From the NCBI RefSeq assembly GCF_026914265.1, contig NC_069130.1:45779929-45843928 (forward strand): a stretch of DNA of 64,000 bases. Direction: 5' to 3'. Source of the DNA: Mya arenaria (Eukaryota > Mollusca > Bivalvia > Myida > Myidae). The position numbers were made by a program, and so were the translations under genes. Of the stretch, positions 12,431-24,449 are shown piece by piece (the first letter of the stretch is position 1; each line of letters opens with the position of its first letter). Below the pieces are notes generated by a model. The model was not told the origin of the DNA, did not search any database, and saw nothing but the letters and a program-made list of their open reading frames with translations.

Positions 12431-13299
12431 ATCAGTCATCGCGTTTATAAATTTCTCGAACATCTTTGTAGTTTAATTAAGGATGTTTAACCCATCATCA
12501 GATAATGATTCCAAATGTTTAGGTGTTATATAACTTTCTCTCCAAACAGATGCCATTGGCAAGTCAAGATTTATTTTGTGTATCTAAAGCTGGGTGCAAT
12601 CTTTATGTTAATCGGTTTCAGATGTGCCAAGATTTCTTTACTATTTTGTTTTCAAATATTTCTCATGAATTGTCTGGCATATACTGCACCTATGATTACA
12701 TTTTTTTACAGGTACAATTTGACATCCACGTTCTTAGACGTAAGGTATTTGCTATGCAGTTTCAAGACTTTAGCCATATTGTGAATCACTTTCAATTATA
12801 TTGTTTTTCACATTCAAACTTGACACTAAACACTGAGTAGGTCACACTTTGATCTTGTTGGCATATGATAATGTCATTTGTGGTTTAAAATATGTGTGTT
12901 AAGTAGCATTCGTATGTGCTGCACTACACCTTTCACTGTTCCATGAATACATTTAAATTATGTACTTGTGGACTAAGGGATCTTTTTTCAATTCCTTAAG
13001 AATTGGCAACTAAAGACGATTTAAGTCTGAAAAAGTCATATATTCGCTGATATGCGATTTAATGAAATCGGTTTTAAACTTTTTGCTTTAAATATTGAAA
13101 ACGTTTATTGATTGGTCAATATTAATACAAAAATAAATTCAAACCAATCAAATCATTTCAAAGAGTCATCAAGCCAGAACATAGCATGTGGACAGCTTAG
13201 TTTTATTAAAATGACTGTTGTTATTGTTTTTCATTTAGCATAATTAAAACTACATATACATTGTGTATACCTTTGAATTCATGTAACAAGAATTACTCT
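12431..13299. other. non-coding
   Basis: Two overlapping open frames (12515-12784 and 12523-12840) lack recognisable domains and have AT-driven composition; I see no gene. Confidence 0.4.
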
Positions 13300-14600
13300 G
13301 AAATTATTTGCCGGTCATGACCCTCCGTACTCATGAAATGAATATGTACCAATATCATAGTACTTAATGTCAATAACCGTAAATGGCGTTCTCAACTGAG
13401 GACAAACTTTACCTGGAAGCGTTGGTCATTTCTTTTCTAGACAAACCTGCACAAACCATTTTTGTGTAATGGATGGACAGTAAATTACAAGCTCAATTAT
13501 CAGTCTAACCAATTTAACATATTTATTACAATTATAGTATGATTTAGATATAGTGCTTTAGAAAAATGTGCACAATAAAGGCATCAACAAACACTTACTT
13601 TTGTTCGTAAGATATCCACCCACTATTAAAACTATATATATATCCAATCATTGGTTAATTCATATTCAATCACTGATGATATAGATATCCATCCAATCAC
13701 TGGTTTAATTCATATTTAATCACTGTTAATGTAGATAGCCAATCACTGGTTTATTTCAAATTTTATCACTGTTGTTGTAGATATCCAATATGTTAAAACT
13801 GGATATTCAAACATTGATTAAATAAATATCCAATCATTGTTGATATATTTATATCATATCATTGATCTGATGTATATCAAATCGCTAGTATTAACTGTAC
13901 AAAAGCTGTTTAAATGGATTAACAACCATTGTTGGGTATGATATCCAATCATTGTTGAAATCAGATATCAAACCGCTGTTGAAACAGCTATCCTATAACT
14001 ACTGAAAATGATTTCCACTTAATGTTGAAAAAAACAACATGTTATCAATGTCGTTATATCCAATTATCAATGACTTGTCCAGCGAGATATCCAGTAAGTA
14101 TCTTGATATGTCAAATCAATCATTTAAGTTAGTTGATATCGAGCAGATTGGGTAGATATAGTCATGAAAAGTCAGTTACTTGTTTAATATGTGTATCCAA
14201 TTAGAGTCCAAATAATGTTTCCAAGCCATATCAATTCACTGTTTTAGTAATTATTGTAAAACACTCAAATATATACCAATTGTACCTGCTTTAAAAATAA
14301 CTAGATTTCAAAACTATTTTAATTGATTGTTTTGTCAATATATCCAGGCTATAACCAATTGCTATCTGTTTTATTGATAACCAATTGCTATCAAATAGTT
14401 ATCCAGTCATCGTTTTGATTGATAACCAATTGATATCAAATAGTTATTGTATTTATTCTAATTGAATACCAATTACTTTCATTTATATATCCAGTCCCTG
14501 TTTTGATTGGTAACTTATCACTGTTTACATGTCCAATTAATACGTTCAACTGAAAAAAACTCATGCACATTTACACACCACAGCACAAAAATCTCATTAA
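13300..14600. repeat. segmental duplication, copy 1, with 'atatccaatcatt' repeats
   Basis: Shares ordered blocks with 20820-22990: 'atgtaccaatatcata', 'atttattacaattat', the 'atatccaatca' minisatellite, and 'taactagattt..aattgattgttt'. The satellite part is degenerate with uneven spacing. No genes. Confidence 0.7.
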
Positions 14601-14929
14601 GTACAAGAAAAAAAACATCAGATAAATATTCTACTCGTTTTTTACAGAATATTCATAAGCACCAGAGTTTTCTGCTTAACTAATTCAGAATGGCAAGAAA
14701 ACATGTAATTATGTCTACGGCCAAATACTGTTGGGGAAATCATTCCGTGGAATCCAGAAGGAAAGAGTGGTGCATTGCTTCGATATTCCGATAAACCTCT
14801 GGGATTTTTGTGTTAAGAACCAGGAGCAAAGTATTAATTGCGTTAATTATGTATTTAGATACCTGGCATCTGTATGTAATTGAATTGAGAATATTTTGTT
14901 TTTGCATAATCTGAATTGATCTTTAAACT

Positions 14930-15325
14930 CTATTAAAAATTCACTCTTACTCCAAAAATAAGATTTACCACAATTTACCACAATTAATAAAATATTGTTT
15001 TTATATTCCAAACAAGGATGAATACACATGTCAAAAACAATGGTTCTTATGAAGGATATCGAGTTTAATTTGAAAGAAATGAGCATAAAATACAGTTTTT
15101 CTACCTTATGAAACTGTAGTAGATCACAGTTAATCTTTTAGTATTCGGCGATCATTTAATAACTGCGCTTTCTGCTTTTAAATTCACAGTTACAATCTTG
15201 TTACCAGTAGCAAATATTTTCCATAAATGCACTATTTAGTAAGTAATTTAAGGTTCATCATTCAAAATTTATGTTTGATATACATGTGTATGTATTGATT
15301 TTGAATAACAGTGTCACTTTAATAA
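14930..15325 (-). repeat. dispersed repeat, copy 2 (inverted)
   Basis: Reverse-strand relative of 5576-5960. Matches read in reverse complement include 'caaaaacaatggttcttat', 'ctaccttatgaaact' and 'acatgtgtatgtattgattt'. With copy 1 it forms a 9-kb-spaced inverted pair. Confidence 0.7.
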
Positions 15326-16229
15326 ATTTGTATCCAGTATGTCTAATACTAACAGTCGGACTATTAGAAACTTATACTTGTCATATATTAATCTTTTTAT
15401 TTTCTCCTTTTTTGTGGCAGTCTATTTATAGAGTATGTTGTTTATGTTTGGCCAAATCATGTATTTGCTGATATTGCATTAAATTCCATTGATGAGATTT
15501 TAATTTCTATTGACTTCAAACGCAACAAGATCGGCGTAAAGGAACAAAATACCAATATTCACTATTTAGCTAGAATCTGCTTACAATATAAACCTTTGAT
15601 TTTAAAACTTGCTTCATTTTTACTCCAGCTAAGGGGTTCACCACAATCTGATTGTTTTTGCCCTTCTATACAACGTAACATGTTATTTATTTGTTTTAGA
15701 CCCAGAATACGATGCTTTCTTTATATGTTGTAAATATAATGTTATACGAACGCAATATTTATTTAATTGGTATTCTAATGGTAATGAATTGGAAGATTTT
15801 TCTTTTGAACATAAAAAGTTCAGTAACTTGAAATGCCAAATGTGTGTGATAAGATCGCGTAAAATATGTTTAATCGATTAACAGACGATTTCCGAACAAG
15901 CACTTCGTAATACAGCTCTTACGATTATATCTGAGATAAATAAATAAACTTAATACTCTAAGCTCACAATGCAGTTGCTCGAATAACAAAATCAGTATTC
16001 AATGAAGATGTACAAGAAAGAAAGCAAGATGTATAAGTCAGATTGCAATACGTAAGTTTTGCTTCAATGCTCTTCCATACGTGTGCTTCTGTGTGTCTCA
16101 GGAAATTATTGCTAATCATGATATCTTTGGCAATACTTCAGTAAAAGCCTTGCCAAATCTCCCTTTCCTATCGCATATAAAAATATTACTTCACATTCTT
16201 GTTAGCGCAATATAATCCAGTGAGATATA
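15326..16229. other. non-coding
   Basis: AT-rich; the 15271-15471 open frame has no recognisable domain. Confidence 0.35.
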
Positions 16230-16500
16230 TTTGAAGGGAGACAATAAATGCAGGCTTTGTCAGGTTGATTTTATTTGAGCTTACCTAGGAAATTATTTCC
16301 CTTAGACCATGGTCAGTTCAATCATATACTCGTACATGATCAATAATGTCATTGTTCAGGTGATTTGTGTGCAAAGTCCATGTTAAACATTTTATAAGTT
16401 TTGTTGAAGCTATTATTTTGATTTTGTCCTAACTTTGGTATCTAATATGACCGGTATTGTTTGGATTTGTTGTTTTACCTTTGGTAGACTGAATAATTTA
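16230..16500. repeat. conserved block shared with receptor units C, D and E
   Basis: Diverged but colinear with 35780-36045, 44740-44990 and 55315-55500: 'gggagacaat', 'tgcaggc', 'aaataatttccctt' (here gaaattatttccctt), 'caatcata', 'caggtgatttgtgt' and 'catttcataagttttgt'-like sequence. No open frame. It is either a shared transposon relic or an upstream regulatory block of the ancient receptor unit. Confidence 0.55.
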
Positions 16501-17155
16501 CTTTCGTGTTTTTTTTCCAGTCAAAAATGTCACTCTGCTTATTGATATTTATATCATATATTGCTGTCATGGAAGTTGAGATGATTTAGAGAGCGAAGAG
16601 TTCAGTCCCTTAGACTTAGCAATTGATATGAATTCTGATGTAGCAATACTTGTTGTTTTTTTTGCATTGTAAATGTTTTATCTGTTTATCCGTACATATG
16701 TAACGGAATGTGATTAAAATGATAGAATATTACAGGAACAGGCATATATCTTGTACTTAGCGTTTTCAATCTTTACCCCCGTTTTTTTAGAACGTGCTTT
16801 TTTTCAAGAAATATTGTAACGTATATAGTTTTGAAAACGTAACTGTGGAAATTGTCATGTTTATTGGAACCAAAACGGTACAATACATACACTTAAACGA
16901 ACTCACATCTTCACTTAATCAAGCCTTTAATTCTGTTTTGTTAAAAGACACAAACATTGAAGCATTACAAACAACACGGTAAAAGAACACGGAATAGATA
17001 CAATATCATCATGTGGGTTTTCATTGAAGTTAATGGCTAATAATTAGTAATTAGAAATATTTATCGTTTTAAAAATCGTAAAAAGCCCGGATCCCGATTA
17101 TTAAAATGGCAAGGTACTGTTTAAGTATTATAATTTGCGATTAGAAAAACAAGTT
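16501..17155. other. non-coding
   Basis: No gene or repeat recognised; a short frame at 16794-16982 is unsupported. Confidence 0.35.
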
Positions 17156-17226
17156 CACAAGTTAGCTCTTCGCATCAAAAGGTCAATGGTTTGAACCGCA
17201 CATCAGGCGCGTTCTTTTTTTCAATT
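17156..17226 (+). repeat. tRNA-like SINE head, degenerate copy
   Basis: Contains 'gttagctctt' and 'ggtcaatggtttgaaccgc', weak A- and B-box-like stretches, followed by an eight-T run. It resembles the better copy about 100 bp downstream. Confidence 0.45.
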
Positions 17227-17260
17227 TAAAGATTGCTGTTTCAAAAAGATTGAAAGTTGG

Positions 17261-17331
17261 TAAGGTAGCTCAGTTGGTAACACTCATACTTAATAAACCG
17301 GATGTCAATGGTTCAAGCAGCACACCAGGAG
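17261..17331 (+). repeat. tRNA-Lys-like SINE head or pseudo-tRNA
   Basis: TAGCTCAGTTGG at 17267-17278 fits the internal A box and GGTTCAAGC at 17311-17319 fits the B box; between them 'acttaat' aligns with the anticodon loop of lysine tRNAs. The acceptor stem does not pair, so it is not a working tRNA. A T run follows. Likely a tRNA-derived retroposon head. Confidence 0.6.
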
Positions 17332-17339
17332 CATTTTTT

Positions 17340-19339
17340 CAAGGGTTTAATGTTAAAATACAAAACACAATTTTATTTAAATGAGCTTTTACACAAATTG
17401 GTTCAGATCGGAGACAGCATAAACTTTTTGTGGAACATATACACCCATTGTAGGAGATGCAATTGCGTGTGTATTTTGTATCGATATGTGTTTTACAAGA
17501 ACACCAATTTCCTTACATTCTACCTAAAACGTATGCGTCTTATAACAACAGAAGACATTTGACAACAATTTGTCGTTATCAATTATTTGGGCAGGTTTTC
17601 AAAAAATAATTTAGGAAAAAAATTAGGCCACCGCTTACAAGACCAATAGGAAGCTTTGCCCCTGTCGACCATTAATTTTTTTCAATATCTCAAAATCTGA
17701 CCTACTTATTGATGCACATGTCACGGTGCTGATTTGTATTGGTCATAAAATGACTTCAAAGTGACAAACACGATAATGGGGGTAGTTATCCCTCCTGTGA
17801 TACATCTTGATTTAGTGTCGTCACGAAACGTATCTGTGACCAGTCGAATGATGAACGATGTGTTAAATGATTCCGAAAAAGTGACAACTTGACCTTTTTT
17901 AAATGAAACACGTATCCCAGCTTTATCAAAATACATTCATCAGTGTTTTGTCTCACTCTGAGGGGAGGCAGGGGCATATAGATTCAGGGGTCTTACACAA
18001 CGGGTGATTCCCCGTAATTTTGACAGGTCCGGTGAGACCGTTACCAAAACTCCACGCATTGTTGCTTCCCTTACAGTACAGTAAGCACTGTCGCCATGCA
18101 AATCACATGACCATGGATAGATATCACGTGATACATAGATAAAGATTGTAAATTATCTTTGATTTTGAAAGTTTTTTCGTGTTTCAACCTCCATTTATCT
18201 TGAGTAATTAAAATGTTATAAAAGCAATGAAATTTAATATTATTTTTTATTTAACAAAATGGATAGCTAAATTGCAGCTATACTCGCTCATAGTGGCAGA
18301 GATCTATTCCTGCTAGTCAGGGGAGATCACTGTGTAGGAGATTGACCACTACCTAGGGGAATAGGGAATATACTTTTTCCTTTTATTCTAAATGATTACC
18401 GCAGTCGGAACACCTCGGCAATTTTCCATCGAACCCATCCTCCCATTTCATTTCTTGCTGTAGTGGTATAATTTTGTCGATTTTGTCTTTGATGTTTTTG
18501 TGATACATCATACATTTTCGGTCGCCTAGGTATTTTAGTGAGTTTCACTGTCTTCATAAGTTTATACGCGATACAATATGCAAATACTTCGAAAGCACTG
18601 ATCGTAGATAATGAAACAGCATATCAACAGCAATCTGATGTTTAATTTCATTGATCAAATCTGATTGTCCTTGTGCGCAGTGATAAGCACACAAGCTACT
18701 CACCAAGTTATCCTGGGTTAAATTACAGACCGAGTGATTTGTGGTAACCAACCCGAACAAGTGGCTTTTCCCCCGGATACTCAGGTTTCCCCCACAACAC
18801 TAGAACACACTCATGCGCAAGATTGTGCCAACGAAAGTGAATTTTTGTGCCTTCCTTTTTTTTTTTTTTGGAATCACTACGAGGTGATCCTTTTATTTAT
18901 AAAAACATATACAAATCATAAACATGACAAATAATGAACAAGAAAATTATGATATACAACTATTTCATCTTAAAACATTGAATATTTATTTGATAAATAT
19001 AACTTATATTTTTTAAACAGAATGATCTAAGTTGCTTTTAAATTTCATAATGAACCTATTGAGAATAAATGACTTAGAATAAGTAAACATAACGTTATTC
19101 TAAATCAAACAATATGAACAGATATCATAGATATATATATCAAATATCCTTTTTTAATTAATGCTTTAGTTTAATATCGACAAGTTGAAACTCGACAGCT
19201 ATTTAAATGCACGGATTTCAAATTGATGTAGAATTTATCGTTATAAATTAACAGTGCAGTCACTATTGCTTACAATTATATTTTAGAGATACGTATTTCA
19301 AAACTTTCTATAGTAAAAACGGTCACTTATAATAACGAT
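17340..19339. other. non-coding
   Basis: No supported gene. 17940-18080 and 18280-18380 are slightly GC-richer and contain small palindromes (for example 'cggtgagaccg'); I could not match them to any known RNA. A 16-T run is near 18855. Confidence 0.35.
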
Positions 19340-19688
19340 AACTGTGATTTATCGACAAATACACTTCTTTGTACTAGAATCAGAAATTCACGCGTGCTAA
19401 CGCCCTTATTACCAATTCCCCTTGTCTAATAATGCGAGCATACCTGCGAGTGGAAGGGAGTGCGTATTGACATAATTTTCTTAAGAGGTTTGTACATATG
19501 TACAACTCGGGAAGTTTTCAGTATACAAGATAGCATTTCTGAAAGTATGTTCACAAAATAAGAAACATGGAAAAACCAAAATTATATATGAATGTCAATC
19601 ATTATGCATTACAAAATATGTACATTTATATTTAGTAAATTTAATTCAATAGTAAAAGTGTGTTTGGATACTGTTTCTAATTATATAA
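19340..19688. repeat. conserved 3' flank of receptor B
   Basis: Colinear with 40198-40740 beside receptor D: 'atttatcgaca', 'cttctttgtacta', 'cgagcatacctg', 'gtggaagggagtgcgtat', the palindrome GTACATATGTAC (19492-19503) and 'gggaagttttcagtata'. Weaker matches lie near 440-500 beside receptor A. Confidence 0.7.
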
Positions 19689-20642
19689 CTACATCAGACA
19701 TCTGTCGCTTTTGCGTTTTTTTATCATTTCCAAAATTGCTTCCTTTTCGCATTTCGGAAAAATATGTTGTTTCTTTGCTCTTGTGACGGTTAATTCCTGA
19801 AGGTCATCGATCTTTTCGTTCTTCATCTGTTGTGGCTTAGACTTGAGCTGCCTACTTTTATCTTTAAACACCAGGAGATACACTATCAAGTTGAAGACAC
19901 CCCCGAGGTTGGTGAATACGACCCCGAAGTAGTTCAAAATCTCCGGTATTTCCAATGGACTGTCCACAAAAAGTGACCAAGCTCCAAAGAGACCAAAACA
20001 CCACCATTGAACTACGAACGCAAAGACGAACGTTAGCATTCTCTTAGCAGCTTTAATGTGGCGCCCAACAGCGTTCGCATTTGTGCCGAGTCTGTGTTTA
20101 CTGATCATTGCATCGCTGCGAATCCTGATGAAGGTAAATATGTGGAGCACGATGTTGGTAACCAGAATCACTGGCACTGGGATGGTAGTGAGGACCATAT
20201 TTGCCATGTGGCCCTTGAAAGGCATCTGGAAGTATATGTTATAATTATTACTCTAGCATGTAACACAGTTGGGTACCATTCATGTCAAATAACATTTCGT
20301 TACATTAGTGCAATAACTGCATATATGTATACTTAGACATTAGTTGCACTGTTTGATCTTATATATATACACACACATGAAATTAAAAATTATGTATTAA
20401 AATTATATATCAATTCATAGCTGAGAGTTATCATAATTCAAAGAATGAAAAGAGTAAAACTAAAACTAAAAGTAGTTTGAGTATTTGACTTACGCAACTC
20501 CCATCGGCCCAAACTGCTCATACGAGGCTGCAACCGATGCCCCAATGATGGGGACACCAAGATAAGCAAACTGCTGTCGTACTTGCGAAATTTTCTTGTT
20601 CAGGAACATCATGACGAAGACGTTTATTGCAACGACTATAAT
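19689..20642 (-). pseudogene. seven-transmembrane receptor pseudogene B
   Basis: Relic of the same two-exon receptor family. Exon 2 (20225-19689) keeps TM5-TM7 with QWWCF and NLIVY, but a 10-bp deletion right after the acceptor (the bases cgtcgttaaa present on the plus strand in copy A are missing near 20220) puts it out of frame with exon 1, and an extra T near the 3' end changes the C terminus. Exon 1 survives only as its 3' third (about 20494-20642, covering TM4 and part of TM3), itself with a deletion; TM1, TM2 and the start are gone, and unrelated AT-rich DNA follows. Splice signals GTAAGTC and TTCCAG remain. It cannot encode a full receptor. Confidence 0.85.
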
Positions 20643-20946
20643 CATATATTCATCGATATGCTATTTTTATTTAAGTCTGTATATCTCAATCTTCATTTAC
20701 ATTGTGTATGCATATCAATTTAGAAAAATAGATAGTATTCAAGGGTCATTTCACATGGCATATGACGTAAGTCTGAAATGCCGGTCATTACAAACCGTAA
20801 TCGTTACTTAGTAAATATTATGTACCAATATCATACTCCATGTCAGTTACCTCAAGGATGAACAGTTAACTGCAAGAGCAACTATCAAACCAACCGGTTT
20901 AACTATTTATTACAATTATTACACGATTTAGTAATAGTGTTTAAGA

Positions 20947-21148
20947 CCCTATTCCCTACTTAATGCAACCGTCGGGGTGCCTGGGATGTTATTTGACCGC
21001 CGATTTCTAACGTAGCAAAGTGTCCCCGAAACGCTACTGTTCATACTTTTCAACCGGCTCCGACATAGCTTGTAATGGGAAGTTAATGTCGAAGATATCT
21101 CCGAACCACAGATACCAGGGGGTCGGGACCGGTCTTGCAGCGTGAATA
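20947..21148. other. GC-rich insert of unknown identity
   Basis: About 200 bp, visibly richer in G and C than its surroundings, lying between 'agtgtttaagac' and 'cacttacttttgtt', which are close together in copy 1 (about 13555-13605). No open frame of note, no clear terminal repeats, no match to snRNAs that I could see. It may be a SINE-like insert or a fragment of a larger element. Confidence 0.5.
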
Positions 21149-21209
21149 ATCAAAGCATAGCCAACCACTTACTTTTGTTTATCAGATATTCACTCACTTT
21201 TGAAATAAT

Positions 21210-21985
21210 TTAAATCCACTCATTGGTTAATTCATATTTAATCATTGATGATGTAGTTATCAACTCATTGGTTAATTCATATTTAATCATTGAAGATGAA
21301 GATATCCACTCATTGGTTAATTCATATTTAATCACTGATGATGTATATATCCACTCATTGGTTAATTTATACTCAATCACTGATGATGCAGATATCCAAT
21401 CTTACGTTAATTCATATTCAATCACTGATTATGTATATATCCAATGATTGGTTAATTCATATTCATCACTGATGATGTAGATATCCAATGATTGGTTAAT
21501 TCTTATTCAATCACTGATGATGTAGATATCCAACCATTGGTTAATTCATACTCAATCACTGATAATGTAGATATCCAATGATTGGTCAATTCTTATTCAA
21601 TCACTGATGATGTAGATATCCAACATTGATTGATTCTTATTCAATCACTGATGAAGTAGATATCCAATCATTGGTTAATTCTTATTCAATCACTGATGCT
21701 GTAGATATCCAATCATTGGTGAATTCATATTCAATCACTGATGAAGTAAATATCCAATCATTGATGAATTCTTATTCAATCACTGATGATGTAGATATCC
21801 AATCATTGGTGAATTCATATTCAATCACTGATGAAGTAGATATCCAACCATTGGTTAATTCTTATTCAATCACTGATGATGTAGATATCCAATCATTTGT
21901 TAATTCTTATTCAATCCCTCATGAAGTAGATATCCAACCATTGGTTAATTCATATTCAATCACTGATTATGTATATATCCAATAA
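21210..21985. repeat. 45-bp minisatellite, about 17 copies
   Basis: The unit contains 'ggttaattcttattcaatca' followed by 'ctgatgatgtagatatcc' and 'aatcatt'. 45 = 3 x 15, so one frame reads repeats of LVNSYSITDEVDIQS for up to 119 codons. It is broken by short indels between blocks, and flanking copies have stops, so I treat it as satellite DNA, not a gene. Confidence 0.9.
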
Positions 21986-22276
21986 ACCACTGTTAAAAAA
22001 CAGTGTATTCAAACTGCTCATATATTAACTGTGCAATTGTTGTTTCACAACCACTGTTGAAAATGATATCCAATCACTTTTTTTAAATAATATAAATAAT
22101 CGTTGTTAGAATAAGATATCCAATTACTGTTGAAATAAGATATCCAGTCGCTGTTTAACTACCAAAATGGATATCCAATCAATGTTGAAATACATATCCA
22201 ATAAATGTCGTCATATCCAATCATCAATGACTGTCTAAAGATATAGTTAGATAGTATCTGGATAAAATCAATCATT

Positions 22277-22610
22277 TAAAGTGACAATCTTATTCAAAAT
22301 CAACACATACACATGTATAACAAACATTAACTTTGACTGATAGAAATGTCACTACTTACTAAATATTGCATATATGTAAAACATTAATTACTGCTAACAA
22401 GATTGTAATCGTGTGTTTTAAAGCTGAAAACCCAAACATATATAAATGATTTGTGAATGCTAAAAGATTAATTGATGTTTACTATAGTCTCATTAAACTC
22501 GGTATCATTCATAAGAACCATTGTTTTTGACATCTTTTTTGGAATATTAAAACAATATTATTAATTGTGGTAAATCTTATTTGGGAGTAAATGTGCATCT
22601 TTAAAATACA
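22277..22610 (+). repeat. dispersed repeat, copy 3
   Basis: Starts 'aagtgacaatcttattcaaa', same orientation as copy 1. It interrupts the segmental duplication: copy 1 at about 14125-14190 lacks it. Confidence 0.7.
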
Positions 22611-22990
22611 TGTAATAGATAAGGGCCTACTAATCTAGCAGATACACACTACCTTTTTTATTTGCTATATACATATGTCAAATTAGAGTGCAACTTTTGT
22701 TTCCAAACCATATCGAATCACTGTTTTAGTTATTATTCGATATCACTAAAAACAACAAATAAATACCAATTTTACATGTTTTAAAGAATAACTAGATTTA
22801 AAATAATTTTAATTGATTGTTTATTCAATATATTCCAGTCGATAACCATTGATATCAAATAGTTATCCAGGCACTGATTTTATTAATAACCAATCAATAT
22901 CAAATAAAGTCCACTTATTGTTCTGATTGATAACCAAATGCTAGCAAATAGATATCCAGATATCAATACATCTGTCACTATCTCTAACTG

Positions 22991-24440
22991 CAACTATGAA
23001 TATTTCCTTTAGACACCTTGCTTAAAGAGTCATTGTGATTTGTCCTTCCCTTGATTTGTTGCGAGTCATCACACTCAATGGTAATTAATCCCATGTGTCC
23101 TCATGAAAGTCAAAGCATTTATGAAGACCCGTTTACGATATTTAATAGTCAAAAATGACAGTTGTCTTTTTGTTAGATCTCATTTACTTGGCTCTTTGAG
23201 TATCATGAGTTAATGTTAAGACCAATTTTAATCCGCTTTAGTACCTTTCAATTAATCGCTAAATTGGGATCTTAAGAGTTGCGCACCTAACCGAAAATAA
23301 CGTAGGTAGAGGGTAAAAACTTCCCGTCGCTGGAATGTATCGATTTCAAAATCCTTAGACATGAAGATCGTATTGAGGGAGAAGTAATTCTTTTTTTTTC
23401 TTGTAAAACATATGATAATGGCGCACTTGTTTTATTCCACCTTATTTATTGGGATTCTAAAACTACGAAAAGAATTGAAAGCAAAAATAGCATATTGAAG
23501 CTTCTTTAAGGTAATCTACAGACGTTTTGTTATATCATTTGTAATAATTAGAAACTCAAAATAAGAAAAAAGTGCCATATTAAGCATTATTAACTTCAGT
23601 TACCATAAGGCGGAGACTACAGATGTTAACATAGTAAAAAACGCAAATAATCAAATGAAACATGTACCTTGATAAGTTAATTTACTAATTCCATGCACTA
23701 ATACATAATCTACCATTTGACACGCCTGAAATGTGAGATTGAAACCATAACATTTTAAGTGTGCACATACAATTTTACTAATTGTCTGGACAAGACATTA
23801 TTGGGCCCTTGAATAACCTTTGTTTGCTAGAGTTCCGATCATATCTTATTAATGCTACCGAAGAGTGACACTACAAATCAGCTGGTCGAAGATATGAAAG
23901 TTCTTAAATTTATTTATTGCTCTTTCCACATTACTTATTTTAGCTACAATACTTCGGGTCCCTTTCGCTTCAATGTTAGTCATTTGACATGTATTTAATC
24001 ATAGAACTGTTGTATGGGTTTTATGAACATATTTTGCTTGACTACAAACAGAAGACAAACAATGAAAAAAAAACACATCTTATATTAAGATATGGGTAAA
24101 CTTTCATTTTATAACATTAAAATATGGTGTGAAAACATATACTCGCGACTGGGCTTGATCAATGTTCAATACTTAACGATCAATCAAGTTGCGAAAATAT
24201 GTGACAAAACCGAATATTTGCTTCGTGGCTATTTCGGTAAATCAATACAAGAAACGTTTCTTACATAAAATATAAATATATTGCAATAGACATCAATCTT
24301 TACTTTACCTTATATCGCATTCCACCGCTGAAAACTGATCATCTCGTATAAATAGCCCTCTGCTACCGACTACCCTCTCATGTCGTCATCAAAGGGCAGT
24401 CCTATATTTCAAACACGGTATAATTGAATGGGTGTGTACA
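22991..24440. other. non-coding
   Basis: AT-rich; nothing recognised. The last 100 bp may already belong to the decayed LINE. Confidence 0.35.
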
Positions 24441-24449
24441 TGTAACGTA

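Larger units (their letters stand above)
20820..22990. repeat. segmental duplication, copy 2
   Basis: Colinear with 13300-14600 (same strand) but longer. It carries an extra GC-rich insert (20947-21148), a better preserved 45-bp satellite (21210-21985) and an inserted dispersed repeat (22277-22610), none of which is in copy 1 at the matching positions. Confidence 0.7.

Noticed and set aside
12515..12840. Two overlapping 89- and 105-codon frames
   Set aside because: AT-driven, mutually overlapping, no domain.
18280..18380. Possible U1-like snRNA
   Set aside because: 'caggggagatcac' recalls U1, but the 5' splice-site-pairing end, Sm site and stems are not found.
21210..21985. Hammerhead ribozyme from repeated 'ctgatga'
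   Set aside because: The matching GAAA core and flanking stems are absent from the 45-bp unit.
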